Positions 10,190 through 23,025 are shown, counted from the first letter of the stretch. The stretch: 64,000 bases of DNA from Allacma fusca (GCA_947179485.1 OX359245.1:58391067-58455066), one strand, 5' to 3'. Notes: generated by a model from the sequence alone, not told the origin. A program made the numbers and translations.

Positions 10190-12249
10190 CATGCTACATA
10201 AATATTTTAAATGTAGAAACACAAATTTAAAACATTTTTAAACCAGTTTTTGAAACTTGTTTGGCGGGTTTCGAGAACTTACTGTATAAATACATAAACT
10301 TCGTTGTATCTAAGATCTATAAATCTAGCTAAATTAGTGACGCGAATGTAAATACATTACCCAGGAGTTATAAGATTATTTGTTTAAAGGAAAAATATTC
10401 TGTTCCTAGGACCATGTTAATTTACTTTGATACACACAAATGCACAACTCGAAAATTTAATAACGTGCAGTTACCTTACTTAAGTTGATACATTTTTAAA
10501 TCTCGTATTATTTGGCCGAATTATACAAAATACTTTGAGAGAATAAACTTTAGATACATCTCAGATATGTACTTTGAGATAAATTTGACAGTATTTTAAA
10601 TATATATTTCGTATTTCAAATATGGTATTTTTATTTCATATTTTCTCTTTTTGTTGGAAGCAAAGTATTTTATTTTGTATCTTTCCCAAACCACTCCGGA
10701 TATTTGTATTTTATTTTCTATCTTAACTAAGTTACAGCTGGTATTTGTAGTTTATATTTGTATTTTAACTTTTCTGAAAATGTATTTGTATTTTGTATTT
10801 CAATAATAAATTTCATGTATTTTCCACACCTCTGTAGTTTACATTACATCACACCAAAAAATCATGGTTGATCGCTCTTGACAAACTTCCCCTGCCCAAT
10901 GTTTTATCCATAGATGGAGGTAGTTTCCATAGAGTTAGTCCCGCATGACATTAATTCATTTAACTTAAACACTGAAAATCTCCTTAAAACAACGTTGGTA
11001 GTAAATATTGAGTTTCTCCCCTCAATTAATTAACCTTGCTGGTCGGTATCAAAAATTTTGAAATTAATTTTTCCCCGACGTATGTAGCTTCAGAAAATTC
11101 CACATACAACTGACAATATGTGAAAACTGGTGATCAAGTCGATCAAATTTTTGTCCCTGACTTTTATTAACTGTCGTTACAAAACTGATTTGGAGCAGCT
11201 TCAAATTTGTTGTTTATATCTATGACATGTTTTTGGATTTCTATTTCTCCAGCAGAAAGTTCCTATCGATTCCGAATTTCTCGAAGAAAAAAAATTGGTC
11301 CCGCAGGATATTCCGCCCAGTCCCGAAAACCTTGGAAGAACCATATTTGTCCCGCAAATGATTCCGCCCGGACCCGAAAAACAAATTATGTCCCGATCAT
11401 GAACTGAAATAACTCGGTGAAAAAATATTTGACCTACCTAAGAAAAATGATCTGTCAGATTCTTTGAGTGCCGGTATGTCATTTTGGGACCGTTGATACA
11501 AATGTAATTTTGGAGGCTTCACATGTGTATCCATGATCGTGTGCTTTTAAAAACTAGGTAGTTCAAATGAAATGTACGCAAACAGCAGGACCTGTGCACT
11601 TGTAATAAGAACATGAAACTGAATGAAATTTTCAGACGAATGTGTTATTACAGCTAGTAACGAAATATTGGAGAGTTGAAGCCACTGTTACAAACCAAAG
11701 CATAAATGTACAGGGTGACAAGAAGCGACTGCCCCCCTCTAACGGAAAAAATATTCATTTCCCCTATGATTTAGCAATTCTTTTTCAAACTTTTCTAAAA
11801 TACTCCCTTTATCTCCCTTGCTCAGAAACTCTCATTGTAGAAACACTTAAATTTTAAAAGTTTAAAATTCCGTATTCCCGCCAACAATTTTGTTTTCAAA
11901 ATAATGTTTAATTATTAGAAATTTCATGGGTTTTTTTGGGGAGATGTAACACGGGTCTCTACTTTAAGAATTATGGGCATGGCCTGATAGACAATTTAGG
12001 GAAAATGACCTTCTCCGAAATGTAGTCTATGCCCCTGTCATTTTTATAAACGGCGTAACGTTCATAAAAATATTTTGAAGCACTGCATTTGTAGAAAATT
12101 TCATGGGGATTCAATTGAGACTAATTTCGTCCGTCGAAGTATAGTAAAACTTGTGTATATTAACTAGCCATACAGTGTTCTCCTATTCACAGTCACCAGT
12201 ATCATGTTTCCCCGTCATGCACCCTATCTTTTAACATTAAGTTAACCCT
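10190..12249. other. Non-coding region with decayed repeats
   Basis: No supportable gene. 11303-11400 holds fragments related to the CCCGAAA MITE at 9478. The rest is AT-rich DNA with scattered runs of ATTTTGTATTT (10600-10820). Confidence 0.4.
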
Positions 12250-12915
12250 GTACACAGTGGTTTTCTCTATAGTGGTCCCTGTCAATAATGGACCACGGCT
12301 TAATGCCCGTTCACTTCGAAACGCATGCTTGGAATTCTGAATACAACGGTCTGCATTATAACCAGTGTACACATGAAATCGTCCCTCATCATTCCTATGG
12401 ATGCACGTTATTCTAGATTAGGCTTTCTTAAGTAAAACATATTTCTGTGTCGCCATGCACACTTGAAAAAGACGTTGGCTTGCATCTCGAAAAAAATGGG
12501 AAGTATTACAACTATTGGAAAATCCCAAAGTGAAGCGGGATTCACAGCAAGCAATGGTTGGATTGAATCTTGGAAGCAGAGACATCATATTTGATTAAAT
12601 TATATTTGAGGAGAATCTGCCGGCGTCAATAATGAAGTAGTTTCACGTTGGTTGGAAGATATTTCGCGTAGTATTCAAAAAGAATATTTTGATTTACTGT
12701 TGGAATATTATTATATAGATTTGCTTGCTCAATACAATTTGAAATATTTAAAACAGTTAAAAATTATTGATTATTTTTTTTAAAATGTGACCGTTTTAAT
12801 AATGTCTTCTTAAACGTGTTAAAACACATTTATTTAGTATTTTTATCCTATATATAGTGGTCACTGTACATAGTGGTCAAATTTTAGGTTCCCTAGAGAA
12901 ACCATTGTTTAGAGG
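12250..12915 (+). mobile_element. Degenerate pogo/Tigger-like element with CENP-B-type transposase fragment
   Basis: The plus frame at about 12541-12590 reads FTASNGWIESWKQRHHI, the signature of the CENP-B/Tigger helix-turn-helix region (SNGWLxRFKxRH). Stop codons interrupt what follows, so it is dead. Flanking AGTGGT-rich sequences (tctatagtggtccctgtc at 12273-12290 and tatatagtggtcactgtac at 12852-12870) resemble the paired terminal motifs of Tigger elements. Ends are approximate. Confidence 0.6.
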
Positions 12916-13379
12916 ATTTACTAATACGTTTCCGTCTTTACATTGTGTGTGGTAATACAAACAAGTGTTCCTAAAATTATTTTTCTATATTAGGTTTTTT
13001 TAAATATACGTGTGTAAATGTCATGGCTCGTATCTCTCTAAAGAACATAAACAACGGACATTTAATCTCTCACAGCTGGAGAGTAATAATTACATCTTAT
13101 GCTCAATTTTAAAGTTACTTGGGCATGACGAGCCAGAAACAATGAAGTCATTTCCCGAACATCCAGTTGACTCTTGTCAATCTAATATTGTTTAATTTGG
13201 TTCTTCATACGCTTTAAAATGTATTAAAAATATTAAATCAATTTAAAATGCGTTACTGTAGAATTGGAAGCGTCCTCGCAGGAAAGGTGACAGCGCTTTG
13301 CTAAGAAAAGCCAAAATACGTGTAGGAAAAAATAAAACCTTCAGCTGGAGAAAGCCCAGACTAGCGTTAAGTGTCTCTG

Positions 13380-14961
13380 ACAAGGTAAGATTTTGGGATG
13401 GTACAAGCCGATTCAAACAAAGCATAGCACATGTTTTAGTACTCACCTAGTATGTTTCAAAACTCATGTAACTCGAGTGCATTTTGCCCCGTTCTCCTAG
13501 GACACGTCACCAAAGTTTCAAAATTTAAAACGATACCACAGGTGGGGACCTGTCTTTTCAAAAAAAGTTAATGTTAAATCCATAAGGATTTTGAGTTTTT
13601 GAAAGTCGATGAAATTTTGATTTTCGCTATTTCAATGAAATTCAAGTTTTTACGTACACATTTATATATCCTTCAACAAAATTCCCCAAAAAGTAATCCC
13701 TCCATCATGGCGCATCTGTATTTATGTTGTCGATACGATATATTCACTCCATATTTAACCATTTGTACATATACGCATAAACTGGACTATTGAGTGTTGC
13801 CCTATGAGGTATATAAGTACTTCCCCTTCAAATACATTAGCCCTCCACTTCCCCTTCAAATACATTAGCCCTCCACTTCCCCTTCAAATACATAACCCCT
13901 CGACTTTCCAAGTGGAGGGGTTATGTATTTAAAGGGGAAGTGGAGGGGTTATGTATTTAAAGGGGAAGTGGAGGGGTTATGTATTTAAAGGGGAAGTGGA
14001 GGGGTTATGTATTTAAAGGGGAAGTGGAGGGGTTATGTATTTAAAGGGGAAGTGGAGGGGTTATGTATTTAAAGGGGAAGTGGAGGGGTTATGTATTTAA
14101 AGGGGAAGTGGAGGGGTTATGTATTTAAAGGGGAAGTGGAGGGGTTATGTATTTGAAGAGGAAGTGGAAGGGAAGTGGAGGGGTTATGTATTTGAAGGGG
14201 AAGTGGAGGGGTTACGTATTTGAAGAGGAAGTGGAGGAGTTATGTATTTGAAGGGGAAGTGGAGGGGAAGTGCAGAGAAGTTGGGATGGAAGTGAAGGGG
14301 AAGTGGAGGGTAGTGGAGGGAAGTTGAGGGAAGTGGTTTCGAAGTGGACTGGAAGTGGAGGGGAATTGTGGGGTAGTGGAGGTGAACTCCACTCCACTTA
14401 CATGATATACTGCAAAGGGGAATTATGGCTGGGTTTCACTTTAGAGTATGTAGCGGGAGTGCTATAGCCGGTTTTCATTTGAGGCATTTTAAATTATAGC
14501 CGGTTAGGAATTTTAGCCGACGATATGTAAGTACATCATAGGGCAACTCTCAATAGTCCAGTTTATGCGTATGTACAAATGGTTAAATATGGAGTGAATA
14601 TATCGTATCGACAACATAAATACAGATGCGCCATGATGGAGGGATTACTTTTTGGGAATTTTGTTGAAGGATATATAAATGTTTACGTAAAAACTTGAAT
14701 TTCATTGAAATAGCGAAAATCAAAATTTCATCGACTTTCAAAAACTCAAAATCCTTATGGGATTTAACATTAACTTTTTTTGAAAAGACAGGTCCCCACC
14801 TGTGGTATCGTTTTAAATTTTGAAACTTTGGTGACGTGTCCTAGGAGAACGGGGCAAAATGCACTCGAGTTACATGAGTTTTGAAACATACTAGGTGAGT
14901 ACTAAAACATGCGCTATGCTTTGTTTGAATCGGCTTGTACCATCCCAAAATCTTACCTTGT
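13380..14961. repeat. Foldback element with arms of about 440 bp
   Basis: 13380-13825 is repeated in reverse complement at about 14525-14961 with only a few mismatches (for example CATAGCACATG versus CATGCGCTATG). The arms end in ACAAGGTAAG / CTTACCTTGT. No target duplication was recognised. The arms enclose a 28-bp satellite. Such a structure can extrude as a cruciform or be a foldback transposon. Confidence 0.8.
13826..14270. repeat. 28-bp tandem array with an internal orientation switch
   Basis: Three units in one orientation (CTTCCCCTTCAAATACAT core, 13826-13910) are followed by about nine near-identical units in the opposite orientation (AAGTGGAGGGGTTATGTATT core, from about 13915). Units then degenerate into GGGAAGTGGAGG-rich sequence to about 14390. 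The array is itself part of the foldback centre. Confidence 0.85.
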
Positions 14962-15680
14962 GAGTGAGTACCATAGATGTAGGTTTTTTTCCCACTCGCA
15001 CTCACACTCGCACTCCCATAGAGAAAAAATCCACCACTCCTACTCTTGCCCACTCGTAGTGTTACTGAGAATGTAAAACTCCTACTCCTACTCTCAGCGC
15101 TAACTTCAAATCTCACAACTCCTACTCACCACTCGTGAGTTACTCAATGTTTTCACCGAAATATTTGCAAATATTAAGACAAAAATTTTCCTTATAATTA
15201 TGAAAGCGAATACTAAGCACAAAATAGTTCAGTTTAATTTTATATTCAAAATTCAATGACAAATATCAACAAAGTTTACAATACATGACTATTTATAATA
15301 ACAACGCCTGGAAGTATGCTCAAGATTTATTTCTAATCTGTGACATATTTTGTCTTCCAATGCATGGATTGTACATAAGTCGGCATTGCACAAGATTTTT
15401 TGTTTAAAATTAGGAAATATTTCGAAGTATCCGCCAATCTTTTAGCGTGGCAATGCTAGCTTTATGCGATTAATACAATGGTAAGAGAAATAGTGAGTAG
15501 CAAAGCAAGCTACTCCTACTCCTACTCTTTTTCTATGCTTCGATTTATACCACTCCAACTCACGAAGTTTTTGGCGCCTTCACTCCTACTCTTTACCTTG
15601 CTACTCCCCTGTGAGTGTGAGTAGGAGTGTGTTGAGTGCACTCGTCACTCGCGAGTAGCCCCCATGTATGGTGAGTACCC
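14962..15680. mobile_element. Candidate non-autonomous element rich in CACTC/CTACTC motifs
   Basis: The segment between ACCATAGATG and CATGTATGGT is made of CACTCGCACTCACACTC and CTCCTACTC runs at both ends in opposite sense, with AT-rich DNA between. GAGT occurs next to both ends, which could be a target duplication. A GTACCC-rich tract follows (15676-15780) and resembles the interior of the element at 61761. Family unclear. Confidence 0.4.
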
Positions 15681-16285
15681 AAAGCCGTACCCGCTTTTTG
15701 TCTAAAATCCAGAGTACCCGGGTAGTACCCGCGTACTCGTGAGTACTATGCAACTTTTGTACCAGGATAGTACTCATACTCGGTAAAAAATATTATTTTC
15801 AAACCTGTTTTCTTGAAATATTGCGTTCTTAAGAGGTGTAGATGCGTTTTGAATCATCATAAAAAATTCTGAACACAGGTACAAACAGTTGTTTCCCTGA
15901 AAATCCAATTGGGTCAGCCTTTGAGAGTCCTTTTGTGATTGTCACGAATGCACGTTTTTAAGTCGGTACATACTCGCGAACGTTTACTCCAAAACTGATA
16001 ACCCAACTGATTTTAATCGCACGGTTTACATTTGTTCCTTATAGAAATCCCGTGGATGTGTTTATAGATTAACTCAGTCGAGCAAATCATTTCAAAGTTA
16101 CCAAGTATTCTGGGTTTAGCTGGAAAGCTATACAATAACTTGACTTACGTACCCTAACTTGGTATGACCTAGTCTCCAAGCGTAAAACCTAAAGTTTAGA
16201 CCTGCTTCCTAGATAACTGGGTAACTCCGAAATGGTATTTCCGAATATACATAGCTCTTCAACTCCCCTTCGCGATAGAATTCTT

Positions 16286-18328
16286 TCAGGGGTGCCTTAA
16301 ATCATGGCGAAGCGACAATTTAAGGAATAATACCGAATAGGAAATCTCAATGATGAATACCAACACACACACTAAAGAACCTAACAGAAAGGCGTACAAC
16401 GCCAGTATTAACGAGCTATCCATTGACAATCCCTTTATTCTCCATACCTCTGGCTTGCGCATCACTTTAGGGACGTTTTTCGGGAATCGTATTTTATCCC
16501 ATTTTCCCCAAACCCAGTACAGTCCACTGCTCATCATTAAGCGAGCCCTTTTCCCCACATAATTGTACTCCTCAACAAATGGATTATAAACGTAAACGAA
16601 AATGGGCATTCTCAAAAACGGATCGGTAATCTTCCCATTGTGAGCGAATTTCAGGCGCTTTTCTTCCATTACCCTCTTGACTCTCTCCCAGAAATAATCC
16701 AAAGCAAATGAGTGTACAACCAGTGCAGTTTTCTTCATTGTAAGGTTCCTTTCAATGACCAAGTCTAATTCTTTGTCAACGACGCACCGGAACTGTCTGG
16801 GTCCTGGGTATTCATTATTTTGTCGTTCCTTCGAAACCCGCGCCTGGGAATATACAGAAACAGTGTTGTCAACATGTTTGTATGGTTTTGCCAATCCCTC
16901 ATTGCACGAACTCCAGGAGGTGTCATCATCGCCATTGGTCGTGAACCATACTCCAGTTCCAAACAGATTATCCCGCCCGGCTGGAAGATACCAAGTAAAA
17001 TCTTGAATTTGATCCAAACACTCCCATTTCGTTGTGTATTGATTTCTGGTTGAGAATAATGTTTTGAGGAGACCCTTGTAACCATTGCTAATGATGATGC
17101 CAGCCAGGAGCCAACTTACAATAATCAAAATTCTCAACTTTGACTTGAGGGTTCCTGAATAAATTTTCCCGGTATCCCAATTTTGCTCCACTAAGGCGGC
17201 AAATAGGTCAAATAATACTTCAAAACCTGTTTTTCTTTCCAAACCAGAGTAAAACACTTCGGATGATAATGCTATCGCTACGACCAATGAGGATCCAAGT
17301 ACGCAGATCCAAACGACAAACTCTAGCGGATTTGTGTACAAACTAATTTCCATCTTCGGGGCGGTAGCGGAGTCAGATGTGATAAAATTAAACCCTGGAC
17401 TGTGCGAAACTAGAATTTTGTCATTGTAGCCCGAACCTGTATAATCCTCCAGGCCAAAAGAGGGCATATGTGTTTTTACGTATGGCAAAAAGTTTTTGAT
17501 CCGCGTAAAATTTGAGTCAATAAAATCATGTAAGCAATAAAATAAGGTTTGATGAAGCGTCCAGTATCTTTTCCGCTGTAGTGGACTTCTGTGGCACAAT
17601 TGGGGTTCGGATTGTCGATCGAGCCCATGTGTTAATCCGATTTCGATTTTTTTACCAAAATTTGTGATCGTATTAAAAACTTGTCTAATTGATTTCAAGC
17701 AATCTGGGGAGGAGCAGTCAAATTGAATCATACATTTTTCAGAAAACCAACAAGCATAATAACCAGAATATGTTTCTACCTGTGCCCCAACTTTCAGATA
17801 CAATTGGAATATTTGAGAGTAAAACATATTCATTCTGATACATCTCACAATTTCGAGTACAAAAGTTGTGATCATTGGATGGGGTGTGATAATCACATTG
17901 AATTGATTGAATTTCGCTTCAGAGTAATAAGTTCCAAAAACATACCCTGCATATAAACGGGGTTTAAAATTCTTCGAAGGAGTAAATTCGCCTATTGTAG
18001 TGAATGTAGCATTGCATGCTAAATTTGTTAGCTTGAATGAAAATCCTCTACGTAAAATTTGGGGGTTTACTGGTGTGAATGATTTCAGCATACTTGGAGA
18101 TACCTTTCCAGTGTATCTCGTGATGGCTTGTTCCAGCGGATAAACGGTGAGTACAAAAGGTACTTGGATTTTGCTGTAGTCAATAGTTTCTACAATTTGG
18201 AGGATGAATACAATACAATTTTGTAGCTTGTCGGTGATGGGTTGCAAATTGATATTTTCCAGTTGTTTGGTGGAGAGGCACAAATTTAAATGGAATAAAG
18301 TAACGCAAATTCTTAGTATTATTTTCAT
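16286..18328 (-). CDS. Divergent ionotropic receptor (IR), intronless
   Basis: Chemosensory ligand-gated channel of the iGluR-derived IR family, acting in the plasma membrane of sensory neurons. Single exon, 680 aa, within the usual IR size range. Residues 1-19 form a signal peptide (MKIILRICVTLFHLNLCLS). A divergent extracellular region follows, then membrane segments at about 335-355 (FVVWICVLGSSLVVAIAL), a pore-loop region at 366-385 (EVLFDLFAALVEQNWDTG), a second helix at 398-418 (RILIIVSWLLAGIIIS), the S2 half with several Cys, and a last helix at about 645-668. The canonical SYTANLAAF after the second helix is replaced by ISNGYKGLLKTLF, typical of divergent tuning IRs rather than of IR25a/IR8a. 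Ligand unknown. The ATG is the only one that gives the signal peptide. Confidence 0.8.
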   Translation of the reverse strand: MKIILRICVTLFHLNLCLSTKQLENINLQPITDKLQNCIVFILQIVETIDYSKIQVPFVLTVYPLEQAITRYTGKVSPSMLKSFTPVNPQILRRGFSFKLTNLACNATFTTIGEFTPSKNFKPRLYAGYVFGTYYSEAKFNQFNVIITPHPMITTFVLEIVRCIRMNMFYSQIFQLYLKVGAQVETYSGYYACWFSEKCMIQFDCSSPDCLKSIRQVFNTITNFGKKIEIGLTHGLDRQSEPQLCHRSPLQRKRYWTLHQTLFYCLHDFIDSNFTRIKNFLPYVKTHMPSFGLEDYTGSGYNDKILVSHSPGFNFITSDSATAPKMEISLYTNPLEFVVWICVLGSSLVVAIALSSEVFYSGLERKTGFEVLFDLFAALVEQNWDTGKIYSGTLKSKLRILIIVSWLLAGIIISNGYKGLLKTLFSTRNQYTTKWECLDQIQDFTWYLPAGRDNLFGTGVWFTTNGDDDTSWSSCNEGLAKPYKHVDNTVSVYSQARVSKERQNNEYPGPRQFRCVVDKELDLVIERNLTMKKTALVVHSFALDYFWERVKRVMEEKRLKFAHNGKITDPFLRMPIFVYVYNPFVEEYNYVGKRARLMMSSGLYWVWGKWDKIRFPKNVPKVMRKPEVWRIKGLSMDSSLILALYAFLLGSLVCVLVFIIEISYSVLFLKLSLRHDLRHP

Positions 18329-20541
18329 CTTTTCAGAATTGTTTGCGGAAATGCAAAAAAAAGTTATAGCGGGGTCGTGCAGGACAGAATGAAACTAATA
18401 TCTAGCCGAAACGGAGTGGCTTCTTATTTGTCACACTGTTCAATATTGTATTTTAATGCCGTGAAAGATTGGTTAACACTAATTGATAAGGCTCAATTAT
18501 AATTTTCAAGGAAAACATTTAATATGGGATGATGCATACTATAAGTGGCATTTGCTTAAATTATATTGAAGCAATGGCTTCAAAAGCAAGGTTACAGAAA
18601 TTATCTCTGACTACTCATTAACGTGTAAGAACTGAAATTGCATACTGGGTAGAATTTGCTAAAATAACTTGTTCAGTTCAAGTTAATGAGAGACGTACTT
18701 GTCGGTAGTAATTGTGAATTTGTATTTACAAAATGTGCAGAACATTTAAGTGCATAATAGCATTCCAGCATCATTAATACTAATTGGTAGGATTTTTAAA
18801 ACCAGGTTAGCAATACAAGGGCCCTCATTCTCAAGCATGGTGAATGCTTTATGAACATACAGAAATTTAAGGCAAATACCATTGTAGTATCAGTGAAATA
18901 AATTATTTCTTTCTCTCTTTGAAAACCTTCCGTGTTTTCAAATTATCTAGAATTTTATTCAAGGGGATGCATAACAATTGCACATTGTAGTAATAATAGG
19001 CACACGTTTTGTCCCCAGATATGATGGCTTCAGATGTTGAATTAAAGACGTTATTGGAAAAGAGCACTGAGATACCACCGCTTGGTCTGCCGTGAGGGTT
19101 TGATCGATAATCACAAAGCGTAAGAATAGTTCATTTGTTTGAGAATAGCTGGGATATCTGCAGTTTGCTGCAGATTAGTTAAGTTATTATTTAGGTGAGT
19201 ATTATTATGATTGTTAATTACTCCAAAACCGGAGGTGTTCCAGATTAGGTTGAAGATGGTGCCCACATTTCAAGCCTATGGTGTGCCGTGTTTCTGTGTT
19301 TGGCCTGTTTGGTTGGAAGGCCCAGGCTGTTCAGCAGGGATTTTAATTTAGTTTGAATGTTTTGGAAAGACCACATCCTTAGAATTTTGCAGGTAGAACC
19401 CAGTACAAGGTTTCTTGGGACCTATTTTTTACAATAAGATATCACCTGGATTTCATCCGGAAGGTTGTGTTGGGCTTGTCTAAAACGTGCTACTCATTCC
19501 CTGGAAACCTTTACGCTTCTAAAATAGCATCCATTTCTATATTTGCTGTGCATCTTGGTATAAGTATGCAGTTGTTATTTTGCAAATTTGCTTGGCAAAA
19601 AAGTGTCATTGATTTCAAATTTTCAGAACAATCATATATGTACATGCTAATTGCTATCTCTCGACAAGACACAAAACAAACAAGTTATTTTGAAAGCGTT
19701 AGCTGTAGCTTGATGCTGAATTGAACAAAATTCGTAGCTTTGCAACGATGCAATGTATAGAGGTAGCGCTAAAGCTAAAGCTGTGTAACTCCGAAAAGGC
19801 TTGACCGCACATTTACGTTCGTCTGTATATTTTCTTCCAAGATTTATGTCTAGAGACTACGTTGTGCTTATTTTGTAACATAATTATTGTAAGCTTTGTG
19901 CTTGAAGACAGTATTTATAGCAAGTTAAAACAAAATCGAATAACGCTACGTTTACGAAATTCCCTGTTAACTCCCAGACACTTTTACCAATTGAGTTCTT
20001 CTGCCAAAAAAAAAACATCGCAACGTTATTACTTGAGATTATGTGTACCAAGTTTGAATAAAATCCAATAACGTGTTGCTGATAATAATCGTATTCACAG
20101 ACAGACGTGCATTCAGGATAAACCCATAAGTGTTGCTGGCGCTGCGCCTAAAAAACACAAAAAATCTAAATACGATTAACTGTGGTATAGGACGCAATTA
20201 ATATTAACCTAAAGTAACCTCCATACAAAATGCGTCATGCAAGTGCTTATATTTGATTGATTTTAATCTGTTGACCCACATGAATTAACGGAGTGTAAAA
20301 ATGTTCACGGCGCTATTGCCATAAACAATAATGTCGACAGTCTATTCTACAACCATCTATTGTTTCAATTGTCACGGAAGGCACACCGTCAATACCATCA
20401 TAAATGAGTCCATGTTTTAAGCATCGTGTAATTTGAAACCATTCAAATGTCAAGTCTTTTTATTTATGATTTGCGTAAATTATAGTGACAATAATCACCA
20501 GTCAATATTGCTTTCATCCTTGTTATTCCACAGCCATATTA
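18329..20541. other. Intergenic region, no gene seen
   Basis: Short frames here lack homology and splice support. A few Cys/aromatic-rich frames around 19467-19724 and 19862-20071 look random. Confidence 0.4.
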
Positions 20542-20569
20542 TTTTATAAAAGGAATGCAACAACAGTCG
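20542..20569 (+). promoter_or_regulatory. Core promoter of the trypsin-like gene
   Basis: TTTTATAAAAGG (from 20542) is a strong TATA box, followed about 20 bp later by AACAGTC, close to the arthropod initiator TCAGTC. This predicts a leader of about 65 bases before the ATG at 20631. Confidence 0.5.
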
Positions 20570-20630
20570 ATCTGCCATCATTCTCTTCTGCCTCGTTTCT
20601 ACCGCACCCTCCCACCTGTATTTTCTTGCC

Positions 20631-22344
20631 ATGAAAACATTGAGAGTGTTCGGTGTGGTTCTTTTATTGGCATGTGCCATAGCTGATCAAGACTCTGAAA
20701 ATGAGGAAGTTTTCCCACGTGGGATACAAGAGAGATTTTTCCTCCGCCGGCCTAAGCCAGCTCCAAAAAATTGCACTTGCGGAGAGATCCAAACTTCCGT
20801 AAGCCAATTTAGAAAATTTGCTTGAATTGTATTTTAATTTAATTATATTAAAGAAAAAAATATATTTAAAAAAATCTATACCTATGGTAACACAAAAGAA
20901 GAATCAATTTTGCTCTCAAAAATATTTTCCTGCAGATGATTCAAAATTGGTGTCTTAATTTTATGGGTAAATTACGAATCTAGAACGAAAATAGGATCGT
21001 TAATGGAAATGAAACCCAGGCGCATAAATATCCATGGGATGTCGCTCTTTACATGAGTCCCTTCGTATCACCGTATACCTTCTTCTGCGGTGGCGCTATC
21101 ATCAATGAGAAATGGATACTTACAGCGGCTCACTGTGTGGATGGCTACAGATCATTGAGCTTTCCTTGGGATCCTCTGATAGTTGTGGCGGGTATTTTGA
21201 AATAAAGCGCACGAATTAAATTCTAAAAATCCTTGCAGGAATTGACCAACTGTGCGACACCAGTAAAGCTTCTTTCTAATTAATAGGAGCCCATGACCTC
21301 AGAAAGGAGGAAAATTCTACAAGGCAGTACAGAGCCGTGTACTTCTTTAATATGCACATTCATCCTGAATATAACACCTTGACGCACAATTTTGGTTTGA
21401 ATAAAATTTTACGAAATTACATATAAAACCCCCTATAAATGAAATACAAACAAATGATCAGCAAAATAATTCTTGTATGAGTATGCCGCTAAATCCAATT
21501 ATTTTCACTACCTTTCCAGATGTTGCTTTGCTGGAGCTGAGGACACCCCTCAACATGACAAAGACCGTAAGTTTCAGGGAAATTCAGATTAACGTTTTGA
21601 AACTTGTGGATTTGAAAAGACAAATTTATTTATACGATCGGTCATATCATTTGTTTACGTGAAGTTGTTTTTACTTTGCAAATTCAAAAATTGACTTGCA
21701 TTTTGTGAATAATAAAAAGGTATCCCCTGGATGTCTACCGGACCTGTATCGTAATATGACTTTCGAAAATGAAAAAGTTGTAGCCCATGGTTGGGGAGTG
21801 ACAGGGGAAAAAAAGCAAGATGGCGCACGCGCGAATATGGAAGTTCCTCTAGATGTGATTTCAAATAAAAGATGTCAGGAACTGTATAACAAGAACTCGT
21901 CCGGAACCATACAAATCAGGGATGAAATGATGTGCACTTACACCTATAACAACAAAACAGGAGGGAGCGACACTTGTCAAGGAGATTCTGGTATGTTTAG
22001 TAATCTAAAGTCTCAAACGGAAATATTTTGCCAGTTTTGCATTAAAATGCGGGAATTGTGCGCCAGGTGGAACCATTGACTGGACAAATCCTTGGAATGG
22101 ACTAGCCTACCTCGTTGGAATCGTTTCTTTTGGTCAGGGTTGTGCAAGGGAGGATAAGCCCGGTGTGTATGCTCGTATTACAAAAGTAATGGATTTCATT
22201 GAGAGAACGACTAGTAAGTTTAAGACCAGCTTTATTATCTTATTAATTTATCTTCCTTTAATTTTATATCGCTCAACACTTAACTCAAACACTTGACTTT
22301 TGGTATTTTTTTGTATTTCAGATAACCAAATTTGTAAGAAATAA
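20631..22344 (+). CDS. Secreted trypsin-like serine protease (7 exons)
   Basis: S1 family endopeptidase, probably cleaving after Lys/Arg outside the cell. Exons 20631-20798, 20984-21191, 21287-21394, 21520-21566, 21720-21990, 22067-22213, 22322-22344 join in frame to 323 aa. Signal peptide MKTLRVFGVVLLLACAIA, then a short pro-region with a CTCG motif whose Cys may tether it to the catalytic chain, and activation site NR/IVNG. Catalytic triad: His106 (TAAHC), Asp162 (DVALLEL), Ser267 (GDSGG). The residue six before the Ser is Asp (SDTCQGDS), giving a trypsin S1 pocket, with VSFG and KPGVYARI supporting it. Ends VMDFIERTTNNQICKK. No clip domain is visible. A TATA box and initiator precede it. 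Confidence 0.88.
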
Positions 22345-23025
22345 TTTCGTGGTTACTTTTAAGAGCCGTTCAGTAACTGATAATCGAGATGATTGGGGCA
22401 TCATTAGCATTTAAATAACCTTACAAAATACTCTGGATTTCGATGTAATTATTTACAAATGTCCGCAGTAGCGAAAATAACATCTCTTTTCTTTATGTGT
22501 TTTAAACCAACGATTTTATTTCTGTGTGCAAGAAATCACAGTGTCAACTTAATTCAGCCGGAGCAAAATTTTGACAAGTCATGTCGCAATCAATTATTAT
22601 TATCTAATGATTGCAATCAGATGTAAACACAAAGGTGCAGGTTTGTAATAAGACCACTCTTCGCCATCTAACTACTGCAACTGACAATGAGAGCATAGGT
22701 AAATGCATATTCCCACGAAGTTGTTTGTGACGTGTGTTTGTATGTGTATATCTACATATGTACATGTTATAGTACATCTATATGCACTTTTCCCCATTCA
22801 ATTCACAATTTATTGTAAGCTAAACATAAATCAGCGGGAATTAAATAATTAAACTGAGCTAATGGTTAGCAATGGGAAAAAGTGTCTTTAAAAATTCAAA
22901 TGCATTGTCCTGAAGATTAGCTTCAAAAATCAAATTCGTATCACCAACCTGCCAATGATAGTTTACCGAAACGACAAATATTCTTACAGTGGCTTCAAAC
23001 TAAGACAATTTAATAGATATTTAAT
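22345..23025. other. Intergenic region between protease and esterase
   Basis: No coding or repeat structure recognised. The two genes converge here. Confidence 0.4.

Noticed and set aside
13826-14270. Regular 28-bp array as a CRISPR
   Set aside because: Units are contiguous with no unique spacers and lie in a eukaryotic foldback; it is a satellite.
16755-17085. Overlapping frames inside the ionotropic receptor gene
   Set aside because: Shadows of the 680-codon receptor frame.
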